The notes below the pieces were generated by a model. It saw nothing but the letters and a program-made list of their open reading frames with translations. It had not been told where the DNA came from and did not search any database. The position numbers and the translations under genes are program-made. Below, piece after piece: positions 27,220 to 36,901 of a stretch of 64,000 bases of DNA; within the stretch, counting starts at the first letter, position 1; every line of letters begins with the position of its first letter. This DNA is from Marinobacterium jannaschii DSM 6295 (GTDB taxonomy: Bacteria > Pseudomonadota > Gammaproteobacteria > Pseudomonadales > Balneatricaceae): assembly GCF_000620085.1 (NCBI RefSeq), contig NZ_JHVJ01000025.1, positions 41,142 to 105,141 on the forward strand. Direction: 5' to 3'.

Positions 27220-27684
27220 CTAGTCGCCACCGCTAAAGCCCAGTTGCCGCCAGGCCTCATAGACCACCACGGCGCAGGCATTGGAAAGATTCATGCTGCG
27301 GCTTCCCTCTGTCATCGGCAGTCGCAACAGGTTATCCACAGGCAGGGATTCACGCACCTCGACCGGCAAGCCACGGGTTTCCGGGCCAAACAACAACACA
27401 TCCCCGGGCTGGAAGTTCACATCGCTGGGCCGGTTGCTGCCTTTTGTTGTCAGAGCCCAGACATTCTCCGGCGCAATCTCTGCCAGGCAGCTCTGCAGAT
27501 CCGGATGCAGGCCAACGGCGGCAAATTCATGATAATCCAGCCCGGCACGGCGCAGCTTCTTATCATCAAAATCAAAGCCCAGCGGCTCGATAAGATGCAG
27601 CTTAAAGCCGGTGTTGGCACAAAGGCGGATAATATTTCCGGTGTTCGGGGGAATTTCCGGCTGGTAGAGCACGACATGCAGCAT
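27220..27684 (-). CDS. trmL: tRNA (cytidine/uridine(34)-2'-O)-methyltransferase
   Basis: A 154-residue SPOUT-class enzyme that methylates the 2'-OH of the wobble base in tRNA-Leu isoacceptors using SAM. The motifs are [18 protein letters not shown] (motif 1), [11 protein letters not shown] (motif 2) and [22 protein letters not shown] (motif 3, forming the knot). Length equals E. coli TrmL (157). It appears to be a single gene. Confidence 0.96.
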   Translation of the reverse strand: MLHVVLYQPEIPPNTGNIIRLCANTGFKLHLIEPLGFDFDDKKLRRAGLDYHEFAAVGLHPDLQSCLAEIAPENVWALTTKGSNRPSDVNFQPGDVLLFGPETRGLPVEVRESLPVDNLLRLPMTEGSRSMNLSNACAVVVYEAWRQLGFSGGD

Positions 27685-27755
27685 AAGATCGCTTCAGGAC
27701 TGATTAACGAGCCGGAATTCTAGCGGGTATCGGTGCGAGTTAACACTGCCAGGAG

Positions 27756-27792
27756 CCGATAAGCGCCAGCGCGGGACGCTGAAGCCTATCGG
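27756..27792 (-). terminator. Stem-loop after ntrC
   Basis: CCGATA/TATCGG outer arms enclose CAGCG/CGCTG, giving a bulged hairpin 12 bases after the ntrC stop on the minus strand. No T-run follows, so termination would be Rho-dependent or partial. Confidence 0.5.
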
Positions 27793-27803
27793 TGCAAACG
27801 GGG

Positions 27804-29234
27804 CTACGGTTCTTCTGTATCACCGTTCTCTTCCATCCCCAGCTCCTTGATCTTGCGGGTCAGGGTATTCCGCCCCCATCCCAGCAGGTTGGCGGCATCA
27901 CGACGACGCCCGGCGGTGTGCTTCAGCGCCGTCTCAATCATAATCTTTTCGAAGGTTGGCACCGCTTCATCCAGCAGGCCGCTGTTGCCCATGCTGAGCT
28001 GGCGATCGGCCCAGTTGCGCAAGGCGCTTTCCCAATTACCGGATACCACACCGCCCTGCTCCTCCCGCTCTTCCACCAGCTCCGGTGGCAGGTCGGACGG
28101 CAGCACTTCGCGCCCGGAAGCCATGACTGTTAACCAGCGGCAGGTATTCTGCAACTGCCGCACGTTGCCCGGCCAGGGCAGCTGAGCCAGAAAGGTTTCC
28201 GTATCCGGATGCAGGGTCTTGGCTTCCACCGCCAGCTCCTCGGCTGATTTGGCAAGGAAGTAGCGCGCCAGACGCGGAATATCTTCCCGCCGCTCAGCTA
28301 GTTTGGGCAGATGCACCCGGATCACATTCAGACGGTGAAAGAGGTCTTCCCGAAAGCGTCCTTCCTGAACCAGTTTTTCCAGGTTCTGGTGGGTCGCGGC
28401 GATGATACGTACATTGACCTTGACCGGTGTATGGCCGCCGACGCGGTAGAACTCGCTGTCCGCCAGCACCCTTAGTAAGCGGGTCTGCGCATCCGCCGGC
28501 ATATCGCCGATCTCGTCCAGAAACAGGGTGCCGCCATCGGCCTGCTCAAAACGGCCACGGCGGGCTGCGGCGGCGCCGGTAAAAGCGCCCTTCTCATGAC
28601 CAAACAGCTCGGACTCGATCAGGTCATGAGGAATCGCCGCCATATTGAGCGGGATAAAGGGTCGCTCCCGACGCGGGCTGTGTTTATGCAGGGCGTCCGC
28701 CACCAGCTCCTTACCGGTGCCCGATTCACCATTGATCAGCACCGTAATATTGGATTGCGACAGACGGCCGATCGCCCGGAATACCTCCTGCATCGCCGGC
28801 GCTTCACCGATAATCTCGGTAGTCTCGCTTTTGGCCTGCTCGACCACCTGTTGCTGCTGCTCATGGGAATGCTCGACGGCGCGCTTCACTAACGCCAGCG
28901 CTTCATCCACATCGAACGGTTTGGGCAGGTACTCAAAGGCCCCGCCCTGGTAGGACGCCACGGCAGAATCCAGGTCAGAGTGGGCCGTCATGATAATGAT
29001 CGGCAGCTGGGGATGGGTTTCCTGAATCCGCTCCAGCATCTGCAATCCGTCAGTCCCGGGCATCCGGATATCACTGATAATGGCATCCGGCACTTCCTGC
29101 CCGAGACGACTCAGCAAACTGTCGGCATCCTCAAACACCTCGGTCGCCAGCCCCTCGGCGCTGATCGCCTTATCCAGCACCCAGCGAATGGAGCGGTCAT
29201 CATCGACAATCCATATACTACCTGACAGATTCAT
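27804..29234 (-). CDS. ntrC: Nitrogen regulation response regulator NtrC
   Basis: The 476-residue regulator has an N-terminal receiver domain (phospho-acceptor Asp in IISDIRMPG), a central AAA+ domain (Walker [15 protein letters not shown] loop, Walker [11 protein letters not shown]) and a C-terminal Fis-type helix-turn-helix ([24 protein letters not shown]). When phosphorylated by NtrB under nitrogen shortage it activates sigma-54 promoters, here very probably the glnA promoter (see sites at 32153-32276). It overlaps ntrB by 17 bases. Length matches E. coli GlnG (469). Confidence 0.98.
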   Translation of the reverse strand: MNLSGSIWIVDDDRSIRWVLDKAISAEGLATEVFEDADSLLSRLGQEVPDAIISDIRMPGTDGLQMLERIQETHPQLPIIIMTAHSDLDSAVASYQGGAFEYLPKPFDVDEALALVKRAVEHSHEQQQQVVEQAKSETTEIIGEAPAMQEVFRAIGRLSQSNITVLINGESGTGKELVADALHKHSPRRERPFIPLNMAAIPHDLIESELFGHEKGAFTGAAAARRGRFEQADGGTLFLDEIGDMPADAQTRLLRVLADSEFYRVGGHTPVKVNVRIIAATHQNLEKLVQEGRFREDLFHRLNVIRVHLPKLAERREDIPRLARYFLAKSAEELAVEAKTLHPDTETFLAQLPWPGNVRQLQNTCRWLTVMASGREVLPSDLPPELVEEREEQGGVVSGNWESALRNWADRQLSMGNSGLLDEAVPTFEKIMIETALKHTAGRRRDAANLLGWGRNTLTRKIKELGMEENGDTEEP

Positions 29235-30324
29235 ATTTCAGCTCCAGTGGAATAAACAGTTGGAAACAGGTTTCACCCGGCTCGGTACGACATTCGATCA
29301 AACCGTGATGCTGGTTAATGATGGACTGCGCGATAGACAAACCGAGCCCCGATCCCTGGGCACGGCCACTGACCATCGGATAGAAGATCTTATTGAGAAT
29401 CTCGTCGGGAATACCCGGGCCGTTATCCACAATATCGATACAGCACACCAGGCGGTGCTTCTCTGCGCCAAGCGTGATCTGACGCAGCGCCCGGGTACGG
29501 ATCTTGATCTGTGGCGTCACCGTCTCCGCGCCCTGCATCGCCTGCATGCTGTTACGCATAATATTCAGTACCGCCTGAATCAGCTGTTCGGCATCGGCCT
29601 TCAATTCGGGAATACTCGGATCGTAGTCACGCACCAGCCGGATAGCCCCGGCGGTTTCGGCGGTGACCAGGCTGCACACCCGCTCGAGGATGGCATGGAT
29701 GTTCACATCTTCAATCTTGGGCAGCTTACGTGGCCCCAACAGGCGATCCACCAGATTCCTCAGGCGATCGGCCTCTTCGATAATAACGTGGGTATACTCG
29801 TGCAATTCGATATTATCCAGCTCACGCTGCAACAGCTGGGCAGCGCCGCGAATCCCGCCCAGCGGGTTTTTAATCTCGTGCGCCAGTCCGCGCACCAGCG
29901 TGCGGGCGGTCGCATGCCGGCTCAGCAACTCTTCCTCACGCTCAATCCGCATCAGCCGGTCACGCGCTTCGATCTCGATCAGAAGCAGAGTCTCTCCAAC
30001 GCCCGGCACCGGGTTAACACTGTAATCGACTGTCAGCTCATGGCCATTGTGGGTGACCAGGCGGGCTTCACGCCGGGTATAGGGATGACCTGATTCCAGC
30101 GCAGCATGCAGGGTTTCAAGCTCAGCACCATCGGCGCTGAACCAGGCGGAGATCGGCTTCTTGTTCAGCTGACGAGAACTGGCTTCCAGCAACATCTCCG
30201 CGGCCGGATTCATATACTCAATCGTCAGGGTGCCATTCAGCATCACCACTGAGGTCGCCAGGTTATCGAGTATCAGCTTGTGGATATCAGATTTTGACAT
30301 AGTACCCTTTGACGTCGTGCCCAT
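29218..30324 (-). CDS. ntrB: Nitrogen regulation sensor histidine kinase NtrB
   Basis: The 368-residue cytoplasmic kinase has a PAS domain (about 15-125), the H-box LVRGLAHEIKNPLGGIRGAA with the phospho-His, N-box NIMRNSMQAM and the G-boxes DNGPGIPDEI and GSGLGLSIAQ. It phosphorylates or dephosphorylates NtrC under control of PII. The ATG at 30324 follows AAGGACTTACAGCG; a second ATG at 30300 would remove eight residues. It lies downstream of glnA in the same direction, separated by a terminator and a single NtrC box. Confidence 0.97.
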   Translation of the reverse strand: MGTTSKGTMSKSDIHKLILDNLATSVVMLNGTLTIEYMNPAAEMLLEASSRQLNKKPISAWFSADGAELETLHAALESGHPYTRREARLVTHNGHELTVDYSVNPVPGVGETLLLIEIEARDRLMRIEREEELLSRHATARTLVRGLAHEIKNPLGGIRGAAQLLQRELDNIELHEYTHVIIEEADRLRNLVDRLLGPRKLPKIEDVNIHAILERVCSLVTAETAGAIRLVRDYDPSIPELKADAEQLIQAVLNIMRNSMQAMQGAETVTPQIKIRTRALRQITLGAEKHRLVCCIDIVDNGPGIPDEILNKIFYPMVSGRAQGSGLGLSIAQSIINQHHGLIECRTEPGETCFQLFIPLELKYESVR

Positions 30325-30447
30325 CGCTGTAAGTCCTTATCTGTGCTGCAAAATTAAAGCCAACTGTCGCAAAAAGCTAAACGCGCCCGCATTCAGGCCG
30401 CCTCTTAGTGACGGCACCCCGGGTCGCCTTAAACCCGCAGATAGCAA

Positions 30448-30464
30448 TGCACTATTTTGGTGCA
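30448..30464. promoter_or_regulatory. NtrC-binding box upstream of ntrBC
   Basis: TGCACTATTTTGGTGCA, a near-perfect palindrome matching the NtrC consensus TGCACC-N5-GGTGCA. It lies 124 bp before the ntrB start in the glnA-ntrB gap. In E. coli a comparable site mediates NtrC autorepression. The remaining part of this 336-bp gap holds the glnA terminator and no gene. Confidence 0.75.
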
Positions 30465-30610
30465 ATATTCAATAGCAGGCACCAGACTGGAAGCCCCACT
30501 GCACTGCAATATGCTGAGCGCCGCACAGCCACAACACTTGTCTTAAGCATAGTGATCACCACCAAAAATGATCGCTATCACGCCACTTCCTGAGCATATA
30601 AGACAGGCAC

Positions 30611-30638
30611 AAAAAAGCCTCCCGAAGGAGGCTTTTCT
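30611..30638 (-). terminator. Terminator of glnA
   Basis: AAAAGCCTCC-TTCG-GGAGGCTTTTTT on the minus strand: a stable stem with a UUCG tetraloop and a T-run, about 22 bases after the glnA stop. Confidence 0.92.
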
Positions 30639-30660
30639 TAACTCAGTGAGTTTTCAGATC

Positions 30661-32067
30661 TTATACGGAGTAGTACAGATCGAACTCAACCGGGTGAGTA
30701 GTCATGTTCACTTTCTCGACTTCTTCACGCTTCAGACCGATGTAAGCGTCCAGCATGTCGTCAGTGAATACGCCACCCTTAGTCAGGAACTCACGGTCAG
30801 TCTCCAGAGCGTCCAGCGCTTCTTCCAGGGAACCCACAACCTGTGGGATCTCAGCTGCTTCTTCAGCTGGCAGGTCGTACAGATCTTTATCCGCAGCTTC
30901 GCCCGGATGGATCTTGTTCTGGATACCGTCGATACCTGCCATCAGCAGTGCTGCGAAGCACAGGTATGGGTTAGCAGCCGGATCAGGGAAACGCGCTTCT
31001 ACACGACGACCTTTAGGGGAAGCAGTGTAAGGAATACGCAGGGAAGCAGAACGGTTACGGGCAGAGTAAGCCAGCATTACCGGAGCTTCGAAACCAGGAA
31101 CCAGACGCTTATAAGAGTTGGTAGATGGGTTACACAGAGCGTTCAGGGCGTGAGCGTGCTTAACGATACCACCGATGTAGTACAGTGCAGTTTCGCTCAG
31201 GCCGCCGTAACCGTCACCGGCAAAGATGTTAACGCCATCTTTGGACATGGACAGGTGAACGTGCATACCGGAACCGTTGTCGCCTACCAGCGGCTTAGGC
31301 ATGAAAGTAGCTGTCTTGCCGTAAGCGTGTGCAACGTTATGTACGCAGTATTTCAGGATCTGAACTTCGTCAGCCTTGTCTACCAGCGTGTTACCACGAA
31401 CACCGATTTCACACTGACCGGCAGTCGCAACTTCGTGGTGGTGTACTTCGATGGTCAGGCCCATGGCTTCCATCGCATCACACATAGAACCACGCAGGTC
31501 GTGCAGGGAATCGATTGGTGGTACCGGGAAGTAGCCGCCTTTAACGCGAGGACGGTGACCGGTGTTACCACCTTCTACCTTGTGGTTGGAAGCCCAGGAA
31601 GCTTCTTCAGAGCTGATGCTGTAGCCACAGCCGGAGATGTCAGCGTGCCACTGTACTTCGTCAAATACGAAGAATTCTGGCTCTGGACCCAGCATAGCGC
31701 TGTCAGCAATACCGGTAGACTTCAGGAACTCTTCTGCGCGCTTGGCAACAGAACGTGGATCACGCTCATAACCCTGACCTGTAGCAGGCTCAACGATGTC
31801 ACAACGAACAATAACAGTCGGAGCTTCTGCAAATGGATCCAGCACAGTAGCGCTGTCATCCGGCATCAGGATCATGTCGGAATCGTTAATACCTTTCCAG
31901 CCTGCGATGGAGGAACCATCAAACATTTTGCCTTCTTCGAAGAAGTCATCGCCCATGTCAGTCACAGGGATGGTTACATGCTGTTCTTTACCTTTAAAAT
32001 CGGTAAAACGCATGTCTACCCACTTCGCTTCGCTTTCTTTGATCAGATTCAGAGTCTTCTCTGACAT
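30661..32067 (-). CDS. glnA: Glutamine synthetase type I
   Basis: The 468-residue dodecameric enzyme makes glutamine from glutamate, ammonia and ATP. Motifs include [13 protein letters not shown], the ATP site [25 protein letters not shown], and the adenylylated Tyr in KDLYDLP near residue 397, the feature of the GlnE-regulated GSI-beta class. The ATG at 32067 follows GGAGA; an in-frame open stretch extends upstream to 32241 but lacks family sequence and would run through the promoter. Upstream sites show control by NtrC and sigma-54. Confidence 0.98.
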   Translation of the reverse strand: MSEKTLNLIKESEAKWVDMRFTDFKGKEQHVTIPVTDMGDDFFEEGKMFDGSSIAGWKGINDSDMILMPDDSATVLDPFAEAPTVIVRCDIVEPATGQGYERDPRSVAKRAEEFLKSTGIADSAMLGPEPEFFVFDEVQWHADISGCGYSISSEEASWASNHKVEGGNTGHRPRVKGGYFPVPPIDSLHDLRGSMCDAMEAMGLTIEVHHHEVATAGQCEIGVRGNTLVDKADEVQILKYCVHNVAHAYGKTATFMPKPLVGDNGSGMHVHLSMSKDGVNIFAGDGYGGLSETALYYIGGIVKHAHALNALCNPSTNSYKRLVPGFEAPVMLAYSARNRSASLRIPYTASPKGRRVEARFPDPAANPYLCFAALLMAGIDGIQNKIHPGEAADKDLYDLPAEEAAEIPQVVGSLEEALDALETDREFLTKGGVFTDDMLDAYIGLKREEVEKVNMTTHPVEFDLYYSV

Positions 32068-32152
32068 TTGGCTTTCTCCACTTTTAAGAATTTGCCAGAC
32101 GCGCAATTCGGTACTTTCTGAAATCGGTCTAAACCGGGTTAGTAACGTAATA

Positions 32153-32167
32153 GCAAGGTCTGTGCCA
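32153..32167 (-). promoter_or_regulatory. Sigma-54 promoter of glnA
   Basis: TGGCACAGACCTTGC on the minus strand is an exact match to TGGCAC-N5-TTGC. It lies 86 bp before the glnA start, with the two NtrC boxes upstream at the usual enhancer distance. It corresponds to glnAp2 of enteric bacteria. Confidence 0.93.
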
Positions 32168-32231
32168 GCATTGAAATTAACTTCAAATGCCTGTTTTTGG
32201 GTCTTTTTCGCCCAATTACCCTGCCTGAAGG

Positions 32232-32246
32232 GCACCAGCATGGTGC
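32232..32246. promoter_or_regulatory. NtrC box 1 of glnA
   Basis: GCACCAGCATGGTGC, with perfect GCACC/GGTGC arms. Its centre is about 72 bp upstream of the centre of the -24 element, at roughly -97 from the expected start of transcription. Confidence 0.88.
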
Positions 32247-32261
32247 ATGCGCATTTTTAAC

Positions 32262-32276
32262 GCACCAATTTAGTGC
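32262..32276. promoter_or_regulatory. NtrC box 2 of glnA
   Basis: GCACCAATTTAGTGC, one mismatch in the arms. It is centred exactly 30 bp from box 1, about three helical turns, which places both dimers on the same face of DNA for cooperative NtrC oligomer formation. Confidence 0.82.
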
Positions 32277-32583
32277 AACCCAGTACAGGATTTCTTCTAT
32301 TTTGATCAGCAGGGCAATAATACTCCAGCATATGGCTGCTGCCCATGCCTGAAATCGTCCCTCGACGCATTTCACAATGCAGATCAAAAGCGATACTGCT
32401 GGCAGAGAACAGAGTAACCATTATGGAAATTCAGGCATCGGCTCTCCGGACGACGGTATGCACACTGCGTGACCATCCGGTGACAATACCCCGGACGCTG
32501 GCAAACTCAGCAGGAAGATTCAGACGGCAAAGTCCGGTCTCACAAAAGCGTAAGGGAAATTACGTTTAATGCGGGTCACAAGC
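32277..32583. other. Remainder of the glnA/typA divergent region
   Basis: Roughly 300 bases between the NtrC boxes and the typA promoter. A 74-codon open frame (32345-32569) crosses it but has no recognisable sequence and no good ribosome site, so I do not call it. No other site is visible. Confidence 0.35.
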
Positions 32584-32698
32584 TGGTATTATATGCCCAT
32601 CAAAACACCCGGCCTTGCAAAAAGCAGCCGGGTTAGTTTTTTTAGCGGGTCCATGCCCGTGTACATATTTGAACCGTTCACACGGGTGAAGTCTTAAA
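32584..32698 (+). promoter_or_regulatory. typA promoter and structured leader
   Basis: An extended -10 element TGGTATTAT (32584-32592) suggests transcription from about 32599. The leader then contains a terminator-like hairpin ACCCGGC (32607-32613)/GCCGGGT (32627-32633) followed by seven T at 32637-32643. Next come two mutually exclusive stems: CGGG/CCCG (32646-32649 with 32656-32659) or CCCGTGT/ACACGGG (32656-32662 with 32680-32686). The second sits directly before GGGTGAAG, which may serve as the ribosome site of typA (ATG 32699). This arrangement looks like an attenuator or RNA switch. Confidence 0.55.
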
Positions 32699-34516
32699 AT
32701 GTCTCATAGCATCAATAATTTACGCAACATCGCCATTGTGGCTCACGTTGACCACGGCAAAACTACGCTGGTAGATAAGCTGCTCTCCCAGTCCGGTACC
32801 CTGGGTCGTCGCGACGAAGGCACCGAGCGCATCATGGACTCCAATGATCAGGAGAAAGAGCGCGGCATTACCATTCTGGCGAAAAACACCGCCATTAACT
32901 GGAACGACTACCGCATCAACATCGTTGATACCCCGGGACACGCCGATTTCGGTGGCGAGGTAGAGCGCGTACTTTCCATGGTCGATTGTGTCTGCCTGCT
33001 GGTTGACGCCGTTGATGGTCCGATGCCACAGACTCGCTTTGTGACGCAGAAGGCGTTTGATCAGGGCCTGCGCCCGATCGTTGTTGTAAACAAGGTTGAC
33101 CGTCCGGGCGCAAACCCGGATCGCGCTGTCGATCTGGTATTTGACCTGTTCGACTCTCTCGGCGCGACCGATGAGCAGCTCGACTTCCCGATTATCTACG
33201 CCTCAGCCCTGAACGGTATTGCCGGTCTGGAAGCAGACAACCTGGCTGAAGATATGACGCCGCTGTTCGAAGCGATCGTCGAACACGTATCTCCGCCGGA
33301 AGTTGACCTGGACGGCCCGTTCCAGATGCAGATCTCTGCGCTGGACTACAACAGCTATGTTGGTGTTATCGGTGTTGGCCGAGTTAAGCGCGGTACTGCT
33401 AACGTGAACCAGCAGGTTCGGGTTATCGACGCTGAAGGTAATGTCCGTAACGGCCGTATCCAGAAGATCATGGGCTACCTGGGCCTTGAGCGTATTGAAG
33501 TTGAAACCGCTCAGGCGGGCGACATCATCTGTATCACCGGTATTGATGAGCTGAACATCTCTGACACTCTGTGTGACCCGGAACAGGTTGAAGCACTGCC
33601 AGCGCTGTCGGTTGATGAACCGACCGTTTCCATGACCTTCCAGGTTAACGATTCTCCGTTCGCCGGCCAGGACGGTAAGTTCGTCACCAGCCGTAACATC
33701 AAGGACCGTCTGGATCGCGAGCTGATCCACAACGTTGCCCTGCGTGTTGAAGAAGGCGATACACCGGAAAAATTCCGTGTATCCGGCCGCGGTGAACTGC
33801 ACCTGTCGGTACTGATCGAAACTATGCGTCGTGAAGGCTTCGAGCTGGGTGTGTCCCGTCCTGAAGTAATTCAGCGTGAGATTGATGGTGAGATCCAGGA
33901 GCCGTACGAAGTCGTAATGATCGACGTCGAAGAGCAGCACCAGGGCAGCATCATCGAAGAGCTGGGCAAACGTCGCGGCGATATGACCAATATGGAAGTG
34001 GACGGCTCTGGCCGTATCCGCCTCTCCTTCATGATCCCATCCCGTGGCCTGATCGGCTTCCGTAGCCAGTTCCTGACCATGACCTCCGGTACCGGTATCA
34101 TGACCTCTATCTTCGACCATTACGGTCCGGTGAAAGAGGGTGAAGTGGTTAGCCGTATCAACGGTGTACTGGTGACGATGGTAACCGGTAAAGCGCTGGG
34201 CTACTCCCTGTGGAACCTGCAGGAGCGTGGCCGCCTGTGCATCGGACCTAACGTCGAAGTGTACGAAGGCATGATCCTGGGTATTCACAGCCGTAGCAAC
34301 GACCTGGCCGTTAACCCGATCAAAGGCAAGCAGCTGACCAACGTCCGTGCCTCCGGTACCGACGAAAACATCCAGCTGACGCCACCTATCCGCTTCACGC
34401 TGGAACAGGCACTGGACTTCATCGAAGACGATGAGCTGGTCGAGGTTACCCCTAACCACATCCGCCTGCGTAAGAAGCTGCTGAAAGAGAATGAGCGTAA
34501 GCGCGCTAAGAAGTAA
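32699..34516 (+). CDS. typA: Ribosome-associated GTPase TypA/BipA
   Basis: A 605-residue translational GTPase of the EF-G type that aids 50S assembly and growth at low temperature. The G motifs are AHVDHGKTT (G1), RGITI (G2), [12 protein letters not shown] (G3), NKVDRPGA (G4) and a SA(L)NG loop (G5). Domains II, III and V and the BipA-specific C-terminal domain are in the expected order, ending [17 protein letters not shown]. Length matches E. coli BipA (607). Divergent from glnA, as in E. coli. Confidence 0.97.
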   Translation: MSHSINNLRNIAIVAHVDHGKTTLVDKLLSQSGTLGRRDEGTERIMDSNDQEKERGITILAKNTAINWNDYRINIVDTPGHADFGGEVERVLSMVDCVCLLVDAVDGPMPQTRFVTQKAFDQGLRPIVVVNKVDRPGANPDRAVDLVFDLFDSLGATDEQLDFPIIYASALNGIAGLEADNLAEDMTPLFEAIVEHVSPPEVDLDGPFQMQISALDYNSYVGVIGVGRVKRGTANVNQQVRVIDAEGNVRNGRIQKIMGYLGLERIEVETAQAGDIICITGIDELNISDTLCDPEQVEALPALSVDEPTVSMTFQVNDSPFAGQDGKFVTSRNIKDRLDRELIHNVALRVEEGDTPEKFRVSGRGELHLSVLIETMRREGFELGVSRPEVIQREIDGEIQEPYEVVMIDVEEQHQGSIIEELGKRRGDMTNMEVDGSGRIRLSFMIPSRGLIGFRSQFLTMTSGTGIMTSIFDHYGPVKEGEVVSRINGVLVTMVTGKALGYSLWNLQERGRLCIGPNVEVYEGMILGIHSRSNDLAVNPIKGKQLTNVRASGTDENIQLTPPIRFTLEQALDFIEDDELVEVTPNHIRLRKKLLKENERKRAKK

Positions 34517-34564
34517 GCATAGCCAAAGCAGCGAGCGATAAGCTCGCCGCCTTTAGCCAACAGA

Positions 34565-34588
34565 AAGCAGCCTTCGGGCTGCTTTTTT
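34565..34588 (+). terminator. Terminator of typA
   Basis: AAGCAGCC-TTCG-GGCTGCTTTTTT: seven-pair stem with a UUCG tetraloop and T-run, 48 bases after the typA stop. Confidence 0.93.
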
Positions 34589-34676
34589 GTGGCCACTGCA
34601 AAAGTGCAGTTAACGACCTCCCCCTGCGGGCTCTATACTGTTGGCTACAGTCCGTGCTCTTGCTGCAGGAGGCCCC

Positions 34677-35627
34677 ATGCACAGTCTTTACCCGGATATC
34701 CACCCCTATGCCGAACACCGCCTTCAGGTCGACGAGATTCATAATCTCTATATAGAGGAGAGCGGCAACGCGCAGGGCATACCCGTTCTGTTTGTGCATG
34801 GCGGACCGGGAGGCGGAACCGACCCGGCACAGCGTAGTTTCTTCGATCCGGAGAAATACCGCATTGTGCTCTTTGACCAGCGCGGCTGTGGCCACTCCCG
34901 CCCCCATGCAGAGCTGCGAAATAACAGCACCCAGCACCTGATCAGTGATATGGAACAGATCCGCCAGCACCTCGGCATCGACCAGTGGCTGCTGTTTGGT
35001 GGTTCCTGGGGGGCGACCCTCAGCCTGGCTTACGCCCAGCAATACCCGGAGCAGGTTTCCGGCCTGATCCTGCGCGGTATTTTTCTCTGCCGGAACCCGG
35101 ATATCCACTGGCTGTTCCAGTCAGGCGCCAGCCGCATCTTCCCCGATCACTGGCGCCACTTTGAATCGATGATCCCGCAGGAGGAACGCGCGGATATGGT
35201 CAGCGCTTACTATCAGCGCCTGACGGCAGATAATGAGATCGCCCGCATGTCCGCCGCCAAGGCCTGGTCGCTGTGGGAGGGCCACTGCTCTACCCTGGAC
35301 CCCAACCAGGATATGCTGGATGGCTGTGCCGATCCCCATGTTGCACTGGCGATCGCCCGAATCGAGGCCCACTATTTCATCAATAAAGGTTTTATGGAAC
35401 AAGACCAGCTGATTCGCAACGCCGGCAAGCTGAAACAGATACGCACCATAATAGTGCACGGTCGTTACGATATGGTGTGTCCGATCGACCAGGCCTATGC
35501 GCTCTACCAGGCCCTGCCAAACTCCGAACTGCATATTGTGCGCGATGCCGGTCACTCCGCCTTTGAGCCCGGCATTCGCGATAACCTGGTTCGTGCTACG
35601 GATGACTTTGCCCGTTCGCTGGCCTGA
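34677..35627 (+). CDS. pip: Prolyl aminopeptidase (proline iminopeptidase, S33 family)
   Basis: The 316-residue alpha/beta hydrolase removes N-terminal proline from peptides. The oxyanion motif is VHGGPGGGTDP, FDQRGCGHSRPH follows, the nucleophile Ser lies in FGGSWGATLS, and the catalytic Asp and His are in HGRYDMVCP and RDAGHSAFEPG. Length is that of the monomeric bacterial enzyme (about 315). The ATG at 34677 follows AGGAGG at a short 4-base spacing; longer upstream reading to 34641 adds no family sequence. Confidence 0.94.
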   Translation: MHSLYPDIHPYAEHRLQVDEIHNLYIEESGNAQGIPVLFVHGGPGGGTDPAQRSFFDPEKYRIVLFDQRGCGHSRPHAELRNNSTQHLISDMEQIRQHLGIDQWLLFGGSWGATLSLAYAQQYPEQVSGLILRGIFLCRNPDIHWLFQSGASRIFPDHWRHFESMIPQEERADMVSAYYQRLTADNEIARMSAAKAWSLWEGHCSTLDPNQDMLDGCADPHVALAIARIEAHYFINKGFMEQDQLIRNAGKLKQIRTIIVHGRYDMVCPIDQAYALYQALPNSELHIVRDAGHSAFEPGIRDNLVRATDDFARSLA

Positions 35628-35673
35628 GGTTAGAATGCCCGGCTACTTTAGCTAAGGATTCGGGAGTAGCCGG

Positions 35674-36114
35674 ATGAAGGCTCTGATACAACGGGTATCC
35701 TCTGCATCGGTCGATGTCGGGGGCGAGCGCATTGGCGAGATCGGCCATGGCCTGCTGGTATTGCTCGGTGTCGAACGCACCGACAACGAAGCAGTCGCTG
35801 ATAAACTATTGAAAAAGGTACTTGGCTACCGGGTCTTTGCCGACCAGGACGGCAAGATGAATCTTAATGTACAGCAGGCAGAAGGCGGCTTGCTGGTGGT
35901 GTCCCAGTTCACCCTGGTTGCCGATACCCGCAAGGGAATGAGACCGGGCTTTTCAGCCGGCGCGACGCCTGCCGAAGGCGAGCGGCTCTATGATTACTTT
36001 GTCACACAGGCCCGGGCACAGCACCATCATATAGCCACCGGCAGCTTCGGTGCCGATATGAAGGTCTCGTTGCTGAACGACGGGCCGGTTACCTTTATGC
36101 TGGAAGCCAGCTAG
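35674..36114 (+). CDS. dtd: D-aminoacyl-tRNA deacylase
   Basis: A 146-residue enzyme that frees tRNA from wrongly attached D-amino acids (and glycine). The start [20 protein letters not shown], the cross-subunit [15 protein letters not shown] motif and the Gly-cis-Pro motif [10 protein letters not shown] at the C-terminus are all conserved. Length is standard (145). It lies 46 bp after pip and ends convergently with the cupin gene, overlapping by 4 bases. Confidence 0.97.
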   Translation: MKALIQRVSSASVDVGGERIGEIGHGLLVLLGVERTDNEAVADKLLKKVLGYRVFADQDGKMNLNVQQAEGGLLVVSQFTLVADTRKGMRPGFSAGATPAEGERLYDYFVTQARAQHHHIATGSFGADMKVSLLNDGPVTFMLEAS

Positions 36115-36812
36115 GCCTGCGTTTCAGGCTTTGCTGCATCGAGCAGCTGCAACAGATGGCCGGTTTTAATATACAGCTCACAACCCAGCGCGCTGCGGGG
36201 GTTGTGACGGCTCCCCGCCGGCAGACGCAGCCAGCTCCCCGCCGGATAACGTCCCTGCTCGTCTTCAAACTCACCACTGATAACGAAAAACTCGGCACCC
36301 TCCGGATATTCCAGCTCACCACAGTGACTGTCCGGGGCCCAGTGTTCCAGCCGCATCTGCTCGGGATAATCGTTATCAGCATACAGCTGCTTCACCAATA
36401 CCCCTTTGATCTCCGACGGTTGCCAGGCCAGTTCGGCCGTATCCAGCGCCAGATGGCGACGTTCCTGCCCGGCAAACTGACGTAGTTTAACCAGCAGCAG
36501 GCAGCCTTCAGCGGAGCCCGGTGCATGTTCAAAGCCTTCGGGATTCAGCAGATAGGAGCCTGCGGGCCAGTCTCCCTGCTGATCGGAAAAGATACCCTCC
36601 AGTACCAGAATCTCCTCCCCCCCCGGATGGGGATGGGATGGAAAGCGGGCACCGGGATCATAACGCACCAGAGAGGTAACCTGGCCGGACTCGCCCTCTC
36701 CTACCAGATGGAAGCGCTTGCGCCAGACGGTACCACTGGGGCTGGGTTGCCAGTCCATGCTGCTGGCATCCAGCTGTACACGCTTACTCAGATCACCATT
36801 AATCGCTGTCAT
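36111..36812 (-). CDS. ChrR-like double-cupin protein
   Basis: The 233-residue protein has two cupin domains. The first (about 45-125) shows [21 protein letters not shown] with metal-ligand His and Glu, then [18 protein letters not shown]. The second (about 150-220) shows [20 protein letters not shown] and [16 protein letters not shown], with fewer His ligands. This is the cupin part of ChrR anti-sigma factors, but the N-terminal zinc-binding anti-sigma domain is absent and no ECF sigma gene is adjacent. It may sense or detoxify an oxidant; function unknown. Confidence 0.82.
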   Translation of the reverse strand: MTAINGDLSKRVQLDASSMDWQPSPSGTVWRKRFHLVGEGESGQVTSLVRYDPGARFPSHPHPGGEEILVLEGIFSDQQGDWPAGSYLLNPEGFEHAPGSAEGCLLLVKLRQFAGQERRHLALDTAELAWQPSEIKGVLVKQLYADNDYPEQMRLEHWAPDSHCGELEYPEGAEFFVISGEFEDEQGRYPAGSWLRLPAGSRHNPRSALGCELYIKTGHLLQLLDAAKPETQA

Positions 36813-36901
36813 CTCCTGACTCCCTCTGTTTCCAACTGGCTACTGCTTTATTAAAGCCGGTTTCTGGCCCGATTCCAGCAACGTTTTGATGACTCACCGT
36901 C

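Noticed and set aside
30568..32064. 498-codon plus-strand open frame antisense to glnA
   Set aside because: Shadow caused by the biased codon use of strongly expressed glnA.
32345..32569. 74-codon open frame between glnA and typA
   Set aside because: No ribosome site or recognisable sequence; it lies in a divergent promoter region.
33203..34459. 418-codon minus-strand open frame antisense to typA
   Set aside because: Same reason; typA is complete with all GTPase motifs.
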